A stretch of DNA of 64,000 bases from Segatella baroniae B14 (GCF_022024235.1 NZ_CP091800.1:154501-218500); one strand, 5' to 3'; positions 55,199 through 64,000 are shown, counted from the first letter of the stretch. Made by a program: numbers and translations. Notes: a model not told the origin generated them from the letters alone.

Positions 55199-56649
55199 TG
55201 AGGAACTTCCTTGTTTTTGTGTTCTGTGCTTTTATCCTTTCGTCACAAGCAAAGTCTATGATTAGCGTTGATGATCTCTATCCAAAGAATGGAGATTTGG
55301 GTACTGCCATCTCAACAGCAATAGACAATGCGAGTAAAAAGGATGACGAGGTTGAAGTTGTATTTTCAAAAGGTAAAACATATACGTTCTATCGTTCCAT
55401 AGTCGTGAGGAACCATACTACGATTAACGGTAATGGATGCACCATCAGGTTCAATACTCAACCACAAACACACGCTATGTATATATACAACTCCTTCATC
55501 ACTAACAGGAAATGCGTGTCGACAGATGGAACTATCAATCACTTCACGCGTACGTTGTATGCGACAAAGGATATAACAGTCAAAAATATCAACTTTGAAT
55601 GCGAAGGGGACAACGAGTTCTGGTTTAATGTAAACAGTGAGCGGGGAATTATTGGCTTATATGGTGTTGATGGTTTAAAGATTGAGAATTGTTCGTTCAA
55701 TCAGCTTCAACGCAACACTCCGTTATGGATTGGGAATATAAAGAATGCAGAAATCAGTAAGTGCAAGTTTATCGAGAACTTCTCAAATAAAGGGCAAGAA
55801 TCGTCATGTGGCGCAATTTGGACAAACATAGGATCTTATCTTGATACCGTCAGTATTCACGACAATGAGTTTACCAATTATAGGGATGAGTCAATTTCTA
55901 TCTTTAGCGACGGCAACGAATCAAACAGATATGTTGACAAGGTAGATATATACAAGAATGTATTCAACTCAAGATATTATGCGATAACGGTCTATTCAGG
56001 TGGTGTATCAGGTTCCGTAAGCATTCATGACAACACTTTCAATGATTTCGACTGTAAAACGAATCCTTTGGCCATAGAAGGAGAAGGTGGCATCCGTAAG
56101 TTGGAAGTAAGGAGCAATAGATTCTTAAGAGCAAACGAGAGTTCTGTTATGGATTTCGTAGCCAAGCCAACGATAGACTCACTATTGTTCGATAGTAACG
56201 AAGTTAAAAATGGTAATATTGCTTATAGCTATCTTCCAACTATTACTAAGTATTGTTCAATTCAAAGCAACTATTTGGCTAATGCTTCAACTATATTAAG
56301 TATATCCTGTAAGATGCCAATATATGTTGAGAAGAATATCTTTGCTGTCATCAGTGCGAAGAACAAATGTCTATTCAATATTAACAATGGACAGGAGCAG
56401 GACTATATACGCAACAATACATTTGATATTCGGAAATCAGATGGTGTGATGTTACTATCACAATATGGATATAGCGAATGTCAAAACAGACTAACATTTA
56501 CGAGTAACATCGTAAAATTCAGACAAACCTCTACTCCGTTCTTTCACAATGATGAAAAAGGAAAGAAGATTACTGTTAATATCAGCAACAACAAGATTAC
56601 AGGTATAAAGGGGAAACTATTAACAAGCAGAATAATATCAAAGCAATGA
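55198..56649 (+). CDS. Secreted right-handed beta-helix protein
   Basis: A 483-residue protein with a signal peptide (MRNFLVFVFCAFILSSQA). From about residue 60 it shows parallel beta-helix turns of the pectate-lyase type: TTINGNGCTIRF, ITVKNINFECEGD, LKIENCSFNQLQ, AEISKCKFIENF, VSIHDNEFTNYRD, VDIYKNVFNSR, VSIHDNTFNDFD. Several similar turns follow. It lies between wzy and glycosyltransferases and its ATG overlaps the wzy stop. Such proteins may trim or bind the polysaccharide; no catalytic residues could be assigned. Confidence 0.82.
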   Translation: MRNFLVFVFCAFILSSQAKSMISVDDLYPKNGDLGTAISTAIDNASKKDDEVEVVFSKGKTYTFYRSIVVRNHTTINGNGCTIRFNTQPQTHAMYIYNSFITNRKCVSTDGTINHFTRTLYATKDITVKNINFECEGDNEFWFNVNSERGIIGLYGVDGLKIENCSFNQLQRNTPLWIGNIKNAEISKCKFIENFSNKGQESSCGAIWTNIGSYLDTVSIHDNEFTNYRDESISIFSDGNESNRYVDKVDIYKNVFNSRYYAITVYSGGVSGSVSIHDNTFNDFDCKTNPLAIEGEGGIRKLEVRSNRFLRANESSVMDFVAKPTIDSLLFDSNEVKNGNIAYSYLPTITKYCSIQSNYLANASTILSISCKMPIYVEKNIFAVISAKNKCLFNINNGQEQDYIRNNTFDIRKSDGVMLLSQYGYSECQNRLTFTSNIVKFRQTSTPFFHNDEKGKKITVNISNNKITGIKGKLLTSRIISKQ

Positions 56650-57614
56650 ACCCATACCTTTACGATTATCTAGCCAGTATGAAGAAGATACTTCTTTTAG
56701 TGCCTCACTACAATATAGGGCTTATCATCAAAATGGTGGTAGTATGGATAATGTCTATTCGTCCGAACTTCAAGGAAGCAGCCCGAATTTACGGAGAGAG
56801 AAAGAATGAAATCATTCTCCAATGGTTGGAGAAACGATATGGGTATCTAGTACCAGAAGCCATTACCCCCTACATTCAGATGAGCCTGAACGTATCTTCG
56901 TCTTTTGGTGGCAGGGTACAGATGGCTTACCCGACATAGTGAGGTTATGTATCAACAGCATTAAGCAAAATTCCAATGGTCGAGAAGTTGTGATGATAAC
57001 GAAAGACAACATTAGACAGTGGGCTGACGTTCCTCATTATATATTTGACCAGGTGTCTTCCGGAGCTATTACCATAACACACCTCAGTGATATTCTTAGG
57101 GTATGCTTGCTTTATCAACATGGAGGGTACTGGATTGATGCTACAGTGTTTATGAATGCGCCATTAAATGATATAGACTTCAACCCCTATTTCGGTAGCA
57201 TCAAAATTCATGATAGACACACGGGGACCATATCTGCATACCGATTCAAAGTTAATGAAGAAGAACTTCACATTAGGTGCAGGCGAATCTAAGTATTTCT
57301 ATCTTTCACCTATTTATAGTCATCATGTGGATTCTTATACTATAGGTAAAGAATATTATCATTCAAGTCATGTTAATAAATGGCTTGATGGTTTTAGACA
57401 TAAACTCATAGTAATTGATGCCCATTATAATGACAAAGAATATGTCCACTACGAAACGACTTTAGACGATTACTTATTATCAAGTCTTGTCGTAAAAGAT
57501 GATATTACTCAACATCTAATGGCATTAGTAAAAGGTATAGTTAGGAATAATGATCAGTATTATCCTATTCAGAAGAGTTTGGACACAATAGCTAGATATA
57601 TAGAAAAAAAGTAA
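56646..57614 (+). pseudogene. Frameshifted Caps_synth-type glycosyltransferase joined to an unrelated end
   Basis: Frame A from 56646 gives PNFKEAARIYGERKNEIILQ and WLEKRYGYLVPEAITP. The frame is then lost at a run of five C (56866-56870). One more C would continue into HSDEPERIFVFWWQGTDGLP, the core of the capsular polysaccharide synthesis family (PF05704), and YQHGGYWIDATVF. That frame ends at 57292. A third overlapping frame (57210-57614) supplies a C-terminus (YYHSSHVNKWLDGFRHKLIV) unlike the full-length relative at 60287-61312. The gene looks broken twice, or chimeric. Confidence 0.7.
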
Positions 57615-57622
57615 TAAAGAAA

Positions 57623-58597
57623 ATGGAAGATAATAATCCCATCGTCAGCATCGTGATTGTTTGCATGAACAATCTGAAAAACTTGTATCCGTGTCTGGAA
57701 AGCATAAGGAAGTACACGCACGTTAGCTATGAATGTTTCGTAGTGGCTTATCTTTTTTCCAAAGAAAACTTGGAGAAGGTTCGCAACGACTTCCCTTGGG
57801 TCAAATTTATCGAGAGTAATGAGATTCGCGGATTCTCAGAGAACAACAATCTAGCTTTGCGTCAGGCTAGAGGAAAGTATTGTTTTGTGCAGAATGATGA
57901 TACTGAGTTTCGAATGCCATGTATTGACAAGCTTGTAGAAACAATAGAGAAACTTCCTAAAAAGGTGGCGATAGTAAGCCCAAAAGGTTTACTTGGTAAT
58001 GGTGATATACAATATTGCGGTAGAGCTAACCATAGTCGATGGCATTACTTTCTCGAAGCGTTTGGCCTCTGGAGTGAGAAGCGAGCAAATAAACATAACC
58101 CCACACATGGTGTATTTAAGAGCTATGATATCATCGGTGCATACTTCCTTATCAAAACCCATTTGTTCCGAGAAATAGGATGGTTTGATGAACGTTATTT
58201 CTTCACCCCAGAGGATTTAGCTGTAAGCGCAGAACTCCGTAAACGAGGCTATGAGTGCTGGGTAGATGCTGATGCCGAGATAATCCACTACGAAGGTATG
58301 ACTGGTAAAAGCATGAGTCCTATACAAACAGCTGCAGGGCCTGCTGGCTTTGTCGGTGCAATGATGTGGAGTGGCGGCAACACATACCTTGGCTATTGTC
58401 TCTTCACTTTACTCAATCTCCCATACACAATCGGACAATTCGTCTATCACTCACTCCGCTCCAATCATCACGGAACCCCAAATCGCTATAACCTTTTAGC
58501 AAAGAAAGAACGTAATATCCTTTCCATTTGTTTCACGAGAAAGACACCGAAAGAAGTGTTTTTGAAGTTTTATAATAAAGTAAAGACGCAGAATTAG
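57623..58597 (+). CDS. Glycosyltransferase family 2
   Basis: A 324-residue GT-A enzyme. NPIVSIVIVCMNNLKNLYPC (about 5-24) and YECFVVAYLFS open the fold; GFSENNNLALRQARGKYCFV (about 74-93) and QNDDTEF carry the DxD-like metal site. ERYFFTPEDLAVSAELRKRG near 190 matches the acceptor-side ED motif of GT2. The C-terminus has a short hydrophobic region. It starts 8 bp after the previous frame. Confidence 0.92.
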   Translation: MEDNNPIVSIVIVCMNNLKNLYPCLESIRKYTHVSYECFVVAYLFSKENLEKVRNDFPWVKFIESNEIRGFSENNNLALRQARGKYCFVQNDDTEFRMPCIDKLVETIEKLPKKVAIVSPKGLLGNGDIQYCGRANHSRWHYFLEAFGLWSEKRANKHNPTHGVFKSYDIIGAYFLIKTHLFREIGWFDERYFFTPEDLAVSAELRKRGYECWVDADAEIIHYEGMTGKSMSPIQTAAGPAGFVGAMMWSGGNTYLGYCLFTLLNLPYTIGQFVYHSLRSNHHGTPNRYNLLAKKERNILSICFTRKTPKEVFLKFYNKVKTQN

Positions 58598-58606
58598 ATT
58601 TTTTAA

Positions 58607-59155
58607 ATGAGCAGTCTTGACAAATTAGCATCAATACACCCTAAAGAGAATGCTGGTGCGTCTTCTTCCAATAGGTTTGAATATCAGATTAATTGGGGAC
58701 TTCATAGACTTCTTCAATTAGAAGAAGAGGAAGAATTGATGAAAGACAAGAATGATGAAGTCTATGTGATGATTCTGGACTATCATGATGATATTGTTGT
58801 TTGCAATTCTGATTCGGACAAAGAATATATAGATTTCTATCAAATAAAGACAAGGAAGAATAGTAATTGGACAAGAACAAATTTATGTGTCAAGGAAGGG
58901 GAAAGAAATAATGGCAGTGATGAGTCGGATTTACCAGTTTAGTAAAAAGAGCACAATGAACAAATCGAAGATATCCAAAATAATATAACATCGAAAATCA
59001 GTATAGTAGCCAAGCTTCTACAACATACGATGAATTTTGATAACACCCGCAAATTGTATTTTGTTACAGCTGCGCATATTAGGTTTAACGACAATAAACC
59101 AGTTTGCAAGTTTTCTGAAATACATACTTCAATTTGTAGTGTTAAGTGTAAATAA
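58607..59155 (+). pseudogene. Remnant of a DUF4297 anti-phage nuclease-like gene
   Basis: The first frame (58607-58942) begins LDKLASIHPKENAGASSSNR and FEYQINWGLHRLLQL, and contains DDIVVCNSDSDKEYIDFYQI with KTRK, the N-terminal PD-(D/E)xK-like part of DUF4297. After a frameshift another frame continues ISIVAKLLQHTMNFDNTRKL then YFVTAAHIRFN to TAA 59155, again DUF4297-like. The rest, typically several hundred residues, is absent. DUF4297 proteins pair with HerA ATPases in defence; a HerA remnant lies 4.7 kb upstream. Confidence 0.75.
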
Positions 59156-59187
59156 AATAATTAGATTCTTTTCGTTTAAAAAATGAT

Positions 59188-60303
59188 ATGAAAATATTGA
59201 TAGTTAATCCGATATTATATTCGGGTAATAACAACTTTATTCCAAAAGTTGAAACAATTAAGGATACAATGATTTATTCAATGTGTCTCGGTTTTAAGAG
59301 TCTTGGGCATCAGGTCACACTTTTGGCTTTGGAATGTAATAAACCAACCAAAGAAGAATCGTATGATTTTGAAATACTATTCTTTAAAAAGAATTTTGAT
59401 AGATTTTTGAATGCAGCACTTCCTCTATCTTTTTCTCTGAATAATTATATTCGCAAGAATGCTAAAAATTTTGATTTAATTATTTCGAGTGAGATTTTTG
59501 CTTTCCATTCTTTGTGTGCTGCTAGATATGCACCAAAGAAAACTGTAATCTGGCAAGAATTGACGGATCATCAGCGGAAATTATTCAGACTGCCTTCTCT
59601 CTTTTGGCACAATATCATTGTTAAGAGTTTTATGCGTGATGTTTTCGCTGTAGTTCCACGTTCAACGAAAGCTTACGATTTTATTCATCACTATCTGCCG
59701 CAGACTTCGAAGATAATAGTTGACCATGGTATTGATGTCTGTAAATTCAAATTTTCAAAGGAGAAGAAACGGCAAATAATCAGTTCTTCTCAACTTATTT
59801 ATAGAAAAAATGTTGATGGCATAATTCAAAAATTTGCGAAGTTACATGCTCTTAAAGGTTTTGAAGATATAGAATTGATCATCGCTGGCAGGGGCGATGA
59901 AGAAGAATCTCTTAAGGCTCTTGTTCAAAAGTTGAAGTTAAATAAATATGTTAGTTTTGTAGGATTTTTATCACAAGATAAACTTAATGAGTACATTAGA
60001 TGTTCTTTATGCTTCTTAGTTAATACTCGCCAAGACCTGAATATGGTTTCTATTCCTGAGAGTATAGTTTCTGGAACTCCTATTTTGACCAATTTGATAC
60101 CTGCTTCGGCTGGTTATATTCAGCAAGCGAAATTGGGTATAGCTAAAAATCAATGGAATGAATATGATATGAAGGAAATTATTGAAAATAATTCATTCTA
60201 CGTTGACAACTGTTTAAAATATAGGAATAATCTGTCTTCACAGCATTCTGCACAATTATTGATTGATATATTTAAGCAAAGTAGATATGGTACAAAGTTA
60301 TAA
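59188..60303 (+). CDS. Glycosyltransferase family 4
   Basis: A 371-residue GT-B enzyme. The acceptor domain has MKILIVNPILYSG and SMCLGFKSLGHQVTLLALEC. The donor domain starts near 190 (KKRQIISSSQLIYRKNVDGI), with VSFVGFLSQDKLNEYIRCSL (about 264-283) and SIPESIVSGTPILTNLIPAS (about 291-310), where the ES-x-G-P motif is typical of GT4. An unusual stretch TDHQRKLFRLPSLFWHN suggests the ExxHxR-like pattern of some FUT-like GT4s. Donor unknown. Confidence 0.88.
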   Translation: MKILIVNPILYSGNNNFIPKVETIKDTMIYSMCLGFKSLGHQVTLLALECNKPTKEESYDFEILFFKKNFDRFLNAALPLSFSLNNYIRKNAKNFDLIISSEIFAFHSLCAARYAPKKTVIWQELTDHQRKLFRLPSLFWHNIIVKSFMRDVFAVVPRSTKAYDFIHHYLPQTSKIIVDHGIDVCKFKFSKEKKRQIISSSQLIYRKNVDGIIQKFAKLHALKGFEDIELIIAGRGDEEESLKALVQKLKLNKYVSFVGFLSQDKLNEYIRCSLCFLVNTRQDLNMVSIPESIVSGTPILTNLIPASAGYIQQAKLGIAKNQWNEYDMKEIIENNSFYVDNCLKYRNNLSSQHSAQLLIDIFKQSRYGTKL

Positions 60304-61312
60304 TAATATAAAACGTATTTTTCATCGTGTTATGGAAGAGTTGAAAGCTTCTATTGATATAGCTAAGGACATTTCCATCAAGGCTGCTTTGATAACTTTT
60401 CGCTCTAAGATAGATATTCAGATAATGAATAGGAATGGTTATAAAGAGTCTGAGGCTGTAAAGAATCGTCTGATGAAAAAACATCAAATCATGATTGATT
60501 TCCTAGAGGATAAGTTCAAAGACTATTGGAAGAATTATAAGGTGCAGGAGTCAATGCCTGATTGCGATGAAAAACTGAGAAACAAAATTTGGATTTGTTG
60601 GTGGCAAGGAATAGAGAACGCTCCTGAAATTGTCAAAGCCTGTGTCAACTCTATCAAGAGGAACGCTGGCGAATATGGAGTAATAGTAATAACTGATGAG
60701 AATTGCAAAGACTATATACAGTTTCCAGATTGGTTAGTGCAGAAGTATAAGGCTGGTGTGTTCTCAAGAACACATTTTTCAGATCTGCTCCGCATGAGTA
60801 TACTCGCCAAATATGGCGGCATTTGGATCGATTCCACTTTCTTCTGTACCGGAAGAAGTTTTGAGGACTACATGAAGCTACCGCTCTGGTCCATCAAACG
60901 TCCCGATTATCTACACGCTTCTATTGCGAGCGGCTATTTTGCAGGTTACTCGTTGGGATGTGGATATGAGAACAGATGGATGTTTGCTGTAATTAGAGAC
61001 TTCCTATTCAATTATTGGAAAGAGTGTGATAAACTCATCGATTACCTGTTGGTGGATTATGCTGTTGCGCTAGCGCAGAAGCATAATGTGAAAATAGCTG
61101 ATGCTTTTTCAAAGATTCTTCCCAATAACAAGTATTGTGATGAGTTGTATAAGGTTCTAGGACAGCCATATGATGAAAATCTCTGGAAACATATTTGCAA
61201 GGACACCGTGCTTTATAAGCTAACATGGAAGCAGAGCTTTGCAAAGGAGATAGACGGCAAGCCTACATTCTATGGAATGATGATGGATGGTAAACTAAAT
61301 CGGATCGATTGA
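60287..61312 (+). CDS. Capsular polysaccharide synthesis glycosyltransferase (Caps_synth family)
   Basis: A 341-residue protein starting MVQSYNNIKRIFHRVMEELK; it overlaps the preceding gene by 17 bp (a start at 60332 is the alternative). KIWICWWQGIENAPEIVKAC (about 103-122), RTHFSDLLRMSILAKYGGIW (about 160-179) and IDSTFF carry the GT-A core of PF05704, where GG-W-D is the metal-binding part. SGYFAGYSLGC follows. It is the intact relative of the broken gene at 56646. Confidence 0.88.
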   Translation: MVQSYNNIKRIFHRVMEELKASIDIAKDISIKAALITFRSKIDIQIMNRNGYKESEAVKNRLMKKHQIMIDFLEDKFKDYWKNYKVQESMPDCDEKLRNKIWICWWQGIENAPEIVKACVNSIKRNAGEYGVIVITDENCKDYIQFPDWLVQKYKAGVFSRTHFSDLLRMSILAKYGGIWIDSTFFCTGRSFEDYMKLPLWSIKRPDYLHASIASGYFAGYSLGCGYENRWMFAVIRDFLFNYWKECDKLIDYLLVDYAVALAQKHNVKIADAFSKILPNNKYCDELYKVLGQPYDENLWKHICKDTVLYKLTWKQSFAKEIDGKPTFYGMMMDGKLNRID

Positions 61313-61325
61313 AGGTATGGATATT

Positions 61326-62332
61326 ATGATGAAATATGAAACTGTTTTATCTAAAGACTATTCCAACATGGTAAAGGGTATGGCAATTCTTATGATGATT
61401 ATGCATCATATATAGGGATTTCCAGAGAAAATACCTGGACTTCTTTTGTCGAATATAGAAGTACAGATTGGCTCAGCAGCTAAAATCTGTGTTTCTATAT
61501 TTATGTTCCTTAGTGGCTATGGGTTGTATTATACTTTTGAGAAGAAGGGAACCATTCGGGTTTGGTATAGGGTCTGGAATGTATATAAGCGCTTTTGGCA
61601 GGTGTTCTTGATTTTTGTGCCTGTCGGCTTTCTGTTTCTTTCCAAGCCGTTTGCCGTACAAGAGTTCCTGGCTAATCTGTTTTGCTTAAAATTTAGCTAT
61701 AACCAGAAATGGTGGTTTCTTGGCACATATATTGAATTTTTGCTGTTCTTGTCAGTCATACTGATGGCTAATCAAAAGAAATATTTTCCTTATCTGATAG
61801 TTGGGTTATCGGTCTTGCTGCGTGGATTGTCAGGGCTTATTAACCTCAATACGGGGGGGTAAGTTTGCACATTTATTACTTCTGCTACTATTTTCCATCG
61901 TTCTTTTTAGGTTTGCTTTTTTGCAAGTATTCTCTGTATGAGAGATTTCGAGCTGTTGTGGCTAAAGAGTCTATATGCTTGGTGATATGCTTGGTGCTTA
62001 CGGGGACGGCGTTCGTTGTTCGCTCAAAATGGGGCATTACGGAAATGACCATCGTACTGACTCCCTTGTTCATTTACCTCTTCGTGTTTTTCTTTAAAAA
62101 AATAGGTCGGGCTAACCAAGTGTTCTTGTTCTTAAGCAAACATTCTATGAACATGTGGTTAATCCACTCTTTCTTTTGTTATTACTACTTTCAGAAAGAG
62201 ATGCTCATGGTGAGTAATAATGCTATTGTAGATTATGTGCACCTTATAGTGGTGTCGCTGGTGAGTTCGGTGATGGTGGGTTGGATTTGGAGAGGAATAT
62301 ATAAAGGTGTAATGTTCATTTCCAATAAATAA
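61326..62332 (+). pseudogene. Membrane acyltransferase with amber stop and G7 frameshift
   Basis: ATG 61326 begins MMKYETVLSKDYSNMVKGMA and ILMMIMHHI, then TAG (61413). The same frame goes on as GFPEKIPGLLLSNIEVQIGS to GGYGLYYTF-type helices and reaches seven G (61853-61859), then stops. The next frame (61865-62332) reads HIYYFCYYFPSFFLGLLF and ends like an acyltransferase-3 protein (LSKHSMNMWLIHSFF). One more G would join the two. The TAG in place of a likely Trp or Phe codon is a separate lesion. Confidence 0.82.
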
Positions 62333-62396
62333 AATGTTGAATGACGATGAATATAATTCTCTTTATTAATTTTTGAGAACATAATTGTTAACTGAA

Positions 62397-63560
62397 ATGA
62401 AGATTTTACTAGCAAATAAGTTTTATTACCGTCGTGGCGGTGACTGCATCTATATGCTCAACCTGGAGCAGTTGCTCAAAGCACATGGGCATGAGGTAGC
62501 AGTATTTGCGATGGATTATCCGGAGAATGTGGAGAGTCCATGGCAGAAATACTTCCCGTCGAACATGTCGAAACTGAAAGCGTTTACAAGACCTTTCGGA
62601 GATGGAGAAACAAAGAAAAAGTTTACGCAACTGCTGAATGACTTCAAGCCAGATGTGGTGCATCTGAACAATATCCATACGCAATTGTCACCAGTCGTTG
62701 CGGAGATTGCCCATCAGAAAGGTATCAGAGTCATATGGACGCTGCATGATTATAAACTGCTGTGTCCCCGGTATGACTGCATGAGGGCTGGCGACAACTG
62801 TGAGCTGTGCTTTCAGGATGGAAACAAATGGAACTGCGTGAAGTATTCCTGCATGAAAGGTGGGAAAATAGGATCATTCATTGGCTATCGCGAGGCAGTG
62901 AAATGGAACAGAGTACGGTTAGAGAATGATACCGATGCCTTTGTGTGCCCGAGCCAGTTTATGGCAGACAAAATGGTGCAAGGAGGATTCGATAAGTCGA
63001 AGATCACGACTCTGTGCAACTTCATCGACATAGAGAAATGCAAGCGGACGGACAGCTATCATAAGGGTGACTACTATGCTTATGTAGGCCGGTTAAGCCA
63101 CGAGAAAGGTGTGAAGACACTGATAGAGGCGGCAAACCTGCTCCCCTACCGCCTTGTGGTCATCGGGGGTGGTCCACTGATGGCAGAGTTGAAGACTGTC
63201 GCTCATGGCAACGTTGAATTTGTGGGCTTCAAACAGTGGGACGACATCAAGCGATTGGTCGGGGGTGCCCGTTTCTCTGTCATCCCGTCAGAGTGGTACG
63301 AGAACAACCCGCTGTCGGTCATTGAGGCTGAATGTCTTGGTACTCCTGTGCTGGGTGCAAGAATCGGTGGTATACCTGAACTGATCCGTGAGGGTAAGAC
63401 GGGCATGACATTCACAAGTAAGGATGCCAAAAACCTGAAAGACAAGATACAGCAGATTTGGGATGCCACATTTAATTATCAGCAGATTGCCGAAGAGTCC
63501 ATGCAGCGGTATAATGCGGAGGAGTACTACAAGAATATCATGGGGATATATCAAGGTTAA
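62397..63560 (+). CDS. Glycosyltransferase family 4
   Basis: A 387-residue GT-B enzyme starting MKILLANKFYYRRGGDCIYM. HNNIHTQLSPVVAEIAHQKG and VIWTLHDYKLLCPRYDC (about 110-126, CPRYDC is a small Cys-rich loop) are typical of one GT4 subgroup. The donor domain has YYAYVGRLSHEKGVKTLIEA (about 222-241), VEFVGFKQWDDIKRLVGGAR and NNPLSVIEAECLGTPVLGAR (about 304-323). Its codons are more G+C-rich than those of the upstream acyltransferases. ATG 62397 fits the family start. Confidence 0.93.
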   Translation: MKILLANKFYYRRGGDCIYMLNLEQLLKAHGHEVAVFAMDYPENVESPWQKYFPSNMSKLKAFTRPFGDGETKKKFTQLLNDFKPDVVHLNNIHTQLSPVVAEIAHQKGIRVIWTLHDYKLLCPRYDCMRAGDNCELCFQDGNKWNCVKYSCMKGGKIGSFIGYREAVKWNRVRLENDTDAFVCPSQFMADKMVQGGFDKSKITTLCNFIDIEKCKRTDSYHKGDYYAYVGRLSHEKGVKTLIEAANLLPYRLVVIGGGPLMAELKTVAHGNVEFVGFKQWDDIKRLVGGARFSVIPSEWYENNPLSVIEAECLGTPVLGARIGGIPELIREGKTGMTFTSKDAKNLKDKIQQIWDATFNYQQIAEESMQRYNAEEYYKNIMGIYQG

Positions 63561-63562
63561 TA

Positions 63563-63622
63563 GCCACAGACGGCACGGACGACACGGACTTTCTTGAGAA
63601 TATAGTCTGTGTAGTCCGTGGC
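63563..63622 (+). terminator. Long imperfect hairpin before the radical SAM gene
   Basis: GCCACAGACGGCACGGAC (63563-63580) pairs imperfectly with GTCTGTGTAGTCCGTGGC (63605-63622). The repeated CAC-GAC units suggest a dispersed REP-like sequence. It can act as a terminator after the GT4 gene, though no T run follows. Confidence 0.5.
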
Positions 63623-63654
63623 AAATAGATAAAAAAGAAGAATAATCATTAATT

Positions 63655-64000
63655 ATGAGTAACAATAGAATTCCGCGTCCAACAGACGCAAGTATAATTT
63701 TGACGTACCGCTGCCCGATGCGGTGCGTGATGTGCAACATTTGGAAGAACCCAACAAATCGTAAAGAGGAGTTGAAGGCAGAGGATCTGAAGTGTCTGCC
63801 TGACCTGAAGTTCATCAACCTGACGGGTGGTGAGCCTTTCATCCGTGAAGACTTAGCGGATATCGTGGAGGAGTGCTATAAGCACACCAATCGTATCGTC
63901 ATCTCTACTTCGGGCTGGTTCGAAGATCGTGTGGTAGCGCTCGCTAAGAAGTTCCCAAACATCGGTATCCGTATCTCCATTGAGGGTCTAAGCCAGAAGA
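63655..64000 (+). CDS. Radical SAM protein, partial (cut by right edge)
   Basis: Open from ATG 63655 to the window end, 115 codons. The CxxxCxxC cluster motif is in TYRCPMRCVMCNIWKNP (about 17-33). NLTGGEPFIREDLADIVEEC (about 60-79) is the GGEP motif that contacts AdoMet, and RISIEGLS follows, as in SPASM-type or MoaA/PqqE-like enzymes. The substrate is unknown; its position at the end of a polysaccharide cluster suggests a sugar- or lipid-modifying step, but that is inference. Confidence 0.88.
   Translation, partial: MSNNRIPRPTDASIILTYRCPMRCVMCNIWKNPTNRKEELKAEDLKCLPDLKFINLTGGEPFIREDLADIVEECYKHTNRIVISTSGWFEDRVVALAKKFPNIGIRISIEGLSQK

Overview
The window looks like DNA of a Bacteroidota bacterium, most likely Prevotella/Segatella or a close relative. 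The promoters fit the TTTG-N20-TAnnTTTG form of that phylum, the wza/wzc/cpsB export genes and a UpxY-type antiterminator are of Bacteroidales kind, and DUF4954, SulP and GxxExxY genes are typical there. Intergenic DNA is very A+T-rich. No rRNA, tRNA or CRISPR array was recognised.

Region 1 (1-7.4 kb) is a plasmid-type replication and partition region. A Rep_3-family initiator runs off the left edge behind a small double-HTH regulator. A roughly 5-kb T-rich non-coding stretch holds some 30 copies of an iteron (consensus ACTCCTAATTTGTCGC), several sets in exact 22-bp phase. A ParA ATPase and a small ParB-like partner follow. Next to ordinary metabolic genes this suggests the origin of a secondary chromosome (chromid) rather than a small plasmid; that is inference.

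Region 2 (8.8-16.6 kb) is ordinary: a HAD hydrolase, YjbQ, a heavy-metal P-type ATPase, inositol-1-phosphate synthase, a YhiN-type flavoprotein, a CrcB fluoride channel with DUF190, and a PHP-type phosphatase that begins the export operon.

Region 3 (15.9-31.6 kb) is polysaccharide export and nucleotide-sugar supply. It holds wza-wzc-cpsB, upxY-rfbA, DUF4954, a SulP transporter, rfbB-rfbC, and a manC-gmd-(GxxExxY)-fcl operon making GDP-L-fucose. No rfbD is present. The GxxExxY gene is bracketed by copies of a 73-bp repeat. A remnant of a UDP-sugar dehydrogenase lies just after fcl.

Region 4 (32-45.4 kb) holds an orphan AAA ATPase, an acyltransferase, a giant secreted LamG-containing protein of about 3195 residues, and a gap with the remains of dinD and a polysaccharide pyruvyl transferase.

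Region 5 (45.5-64 kb) is a surface-polysaccharide assembly cluster: hexapeptide acyltransferase, Wzx flippase, Wzy polymerase, six or more glycosyltransferases, a secreted beta-helix protein and a radical SAM protein cut by the right edge. Three membrane O-acyltransferase genes each carry a run of exactly seven G. One is in frame, two are out of frame and would be restored by one added G, which suggests phase-variable decoration of the polysaccharide. Broken SIR2-HerA and DUF4297 anti-phage genes are embedded in the same cluster.
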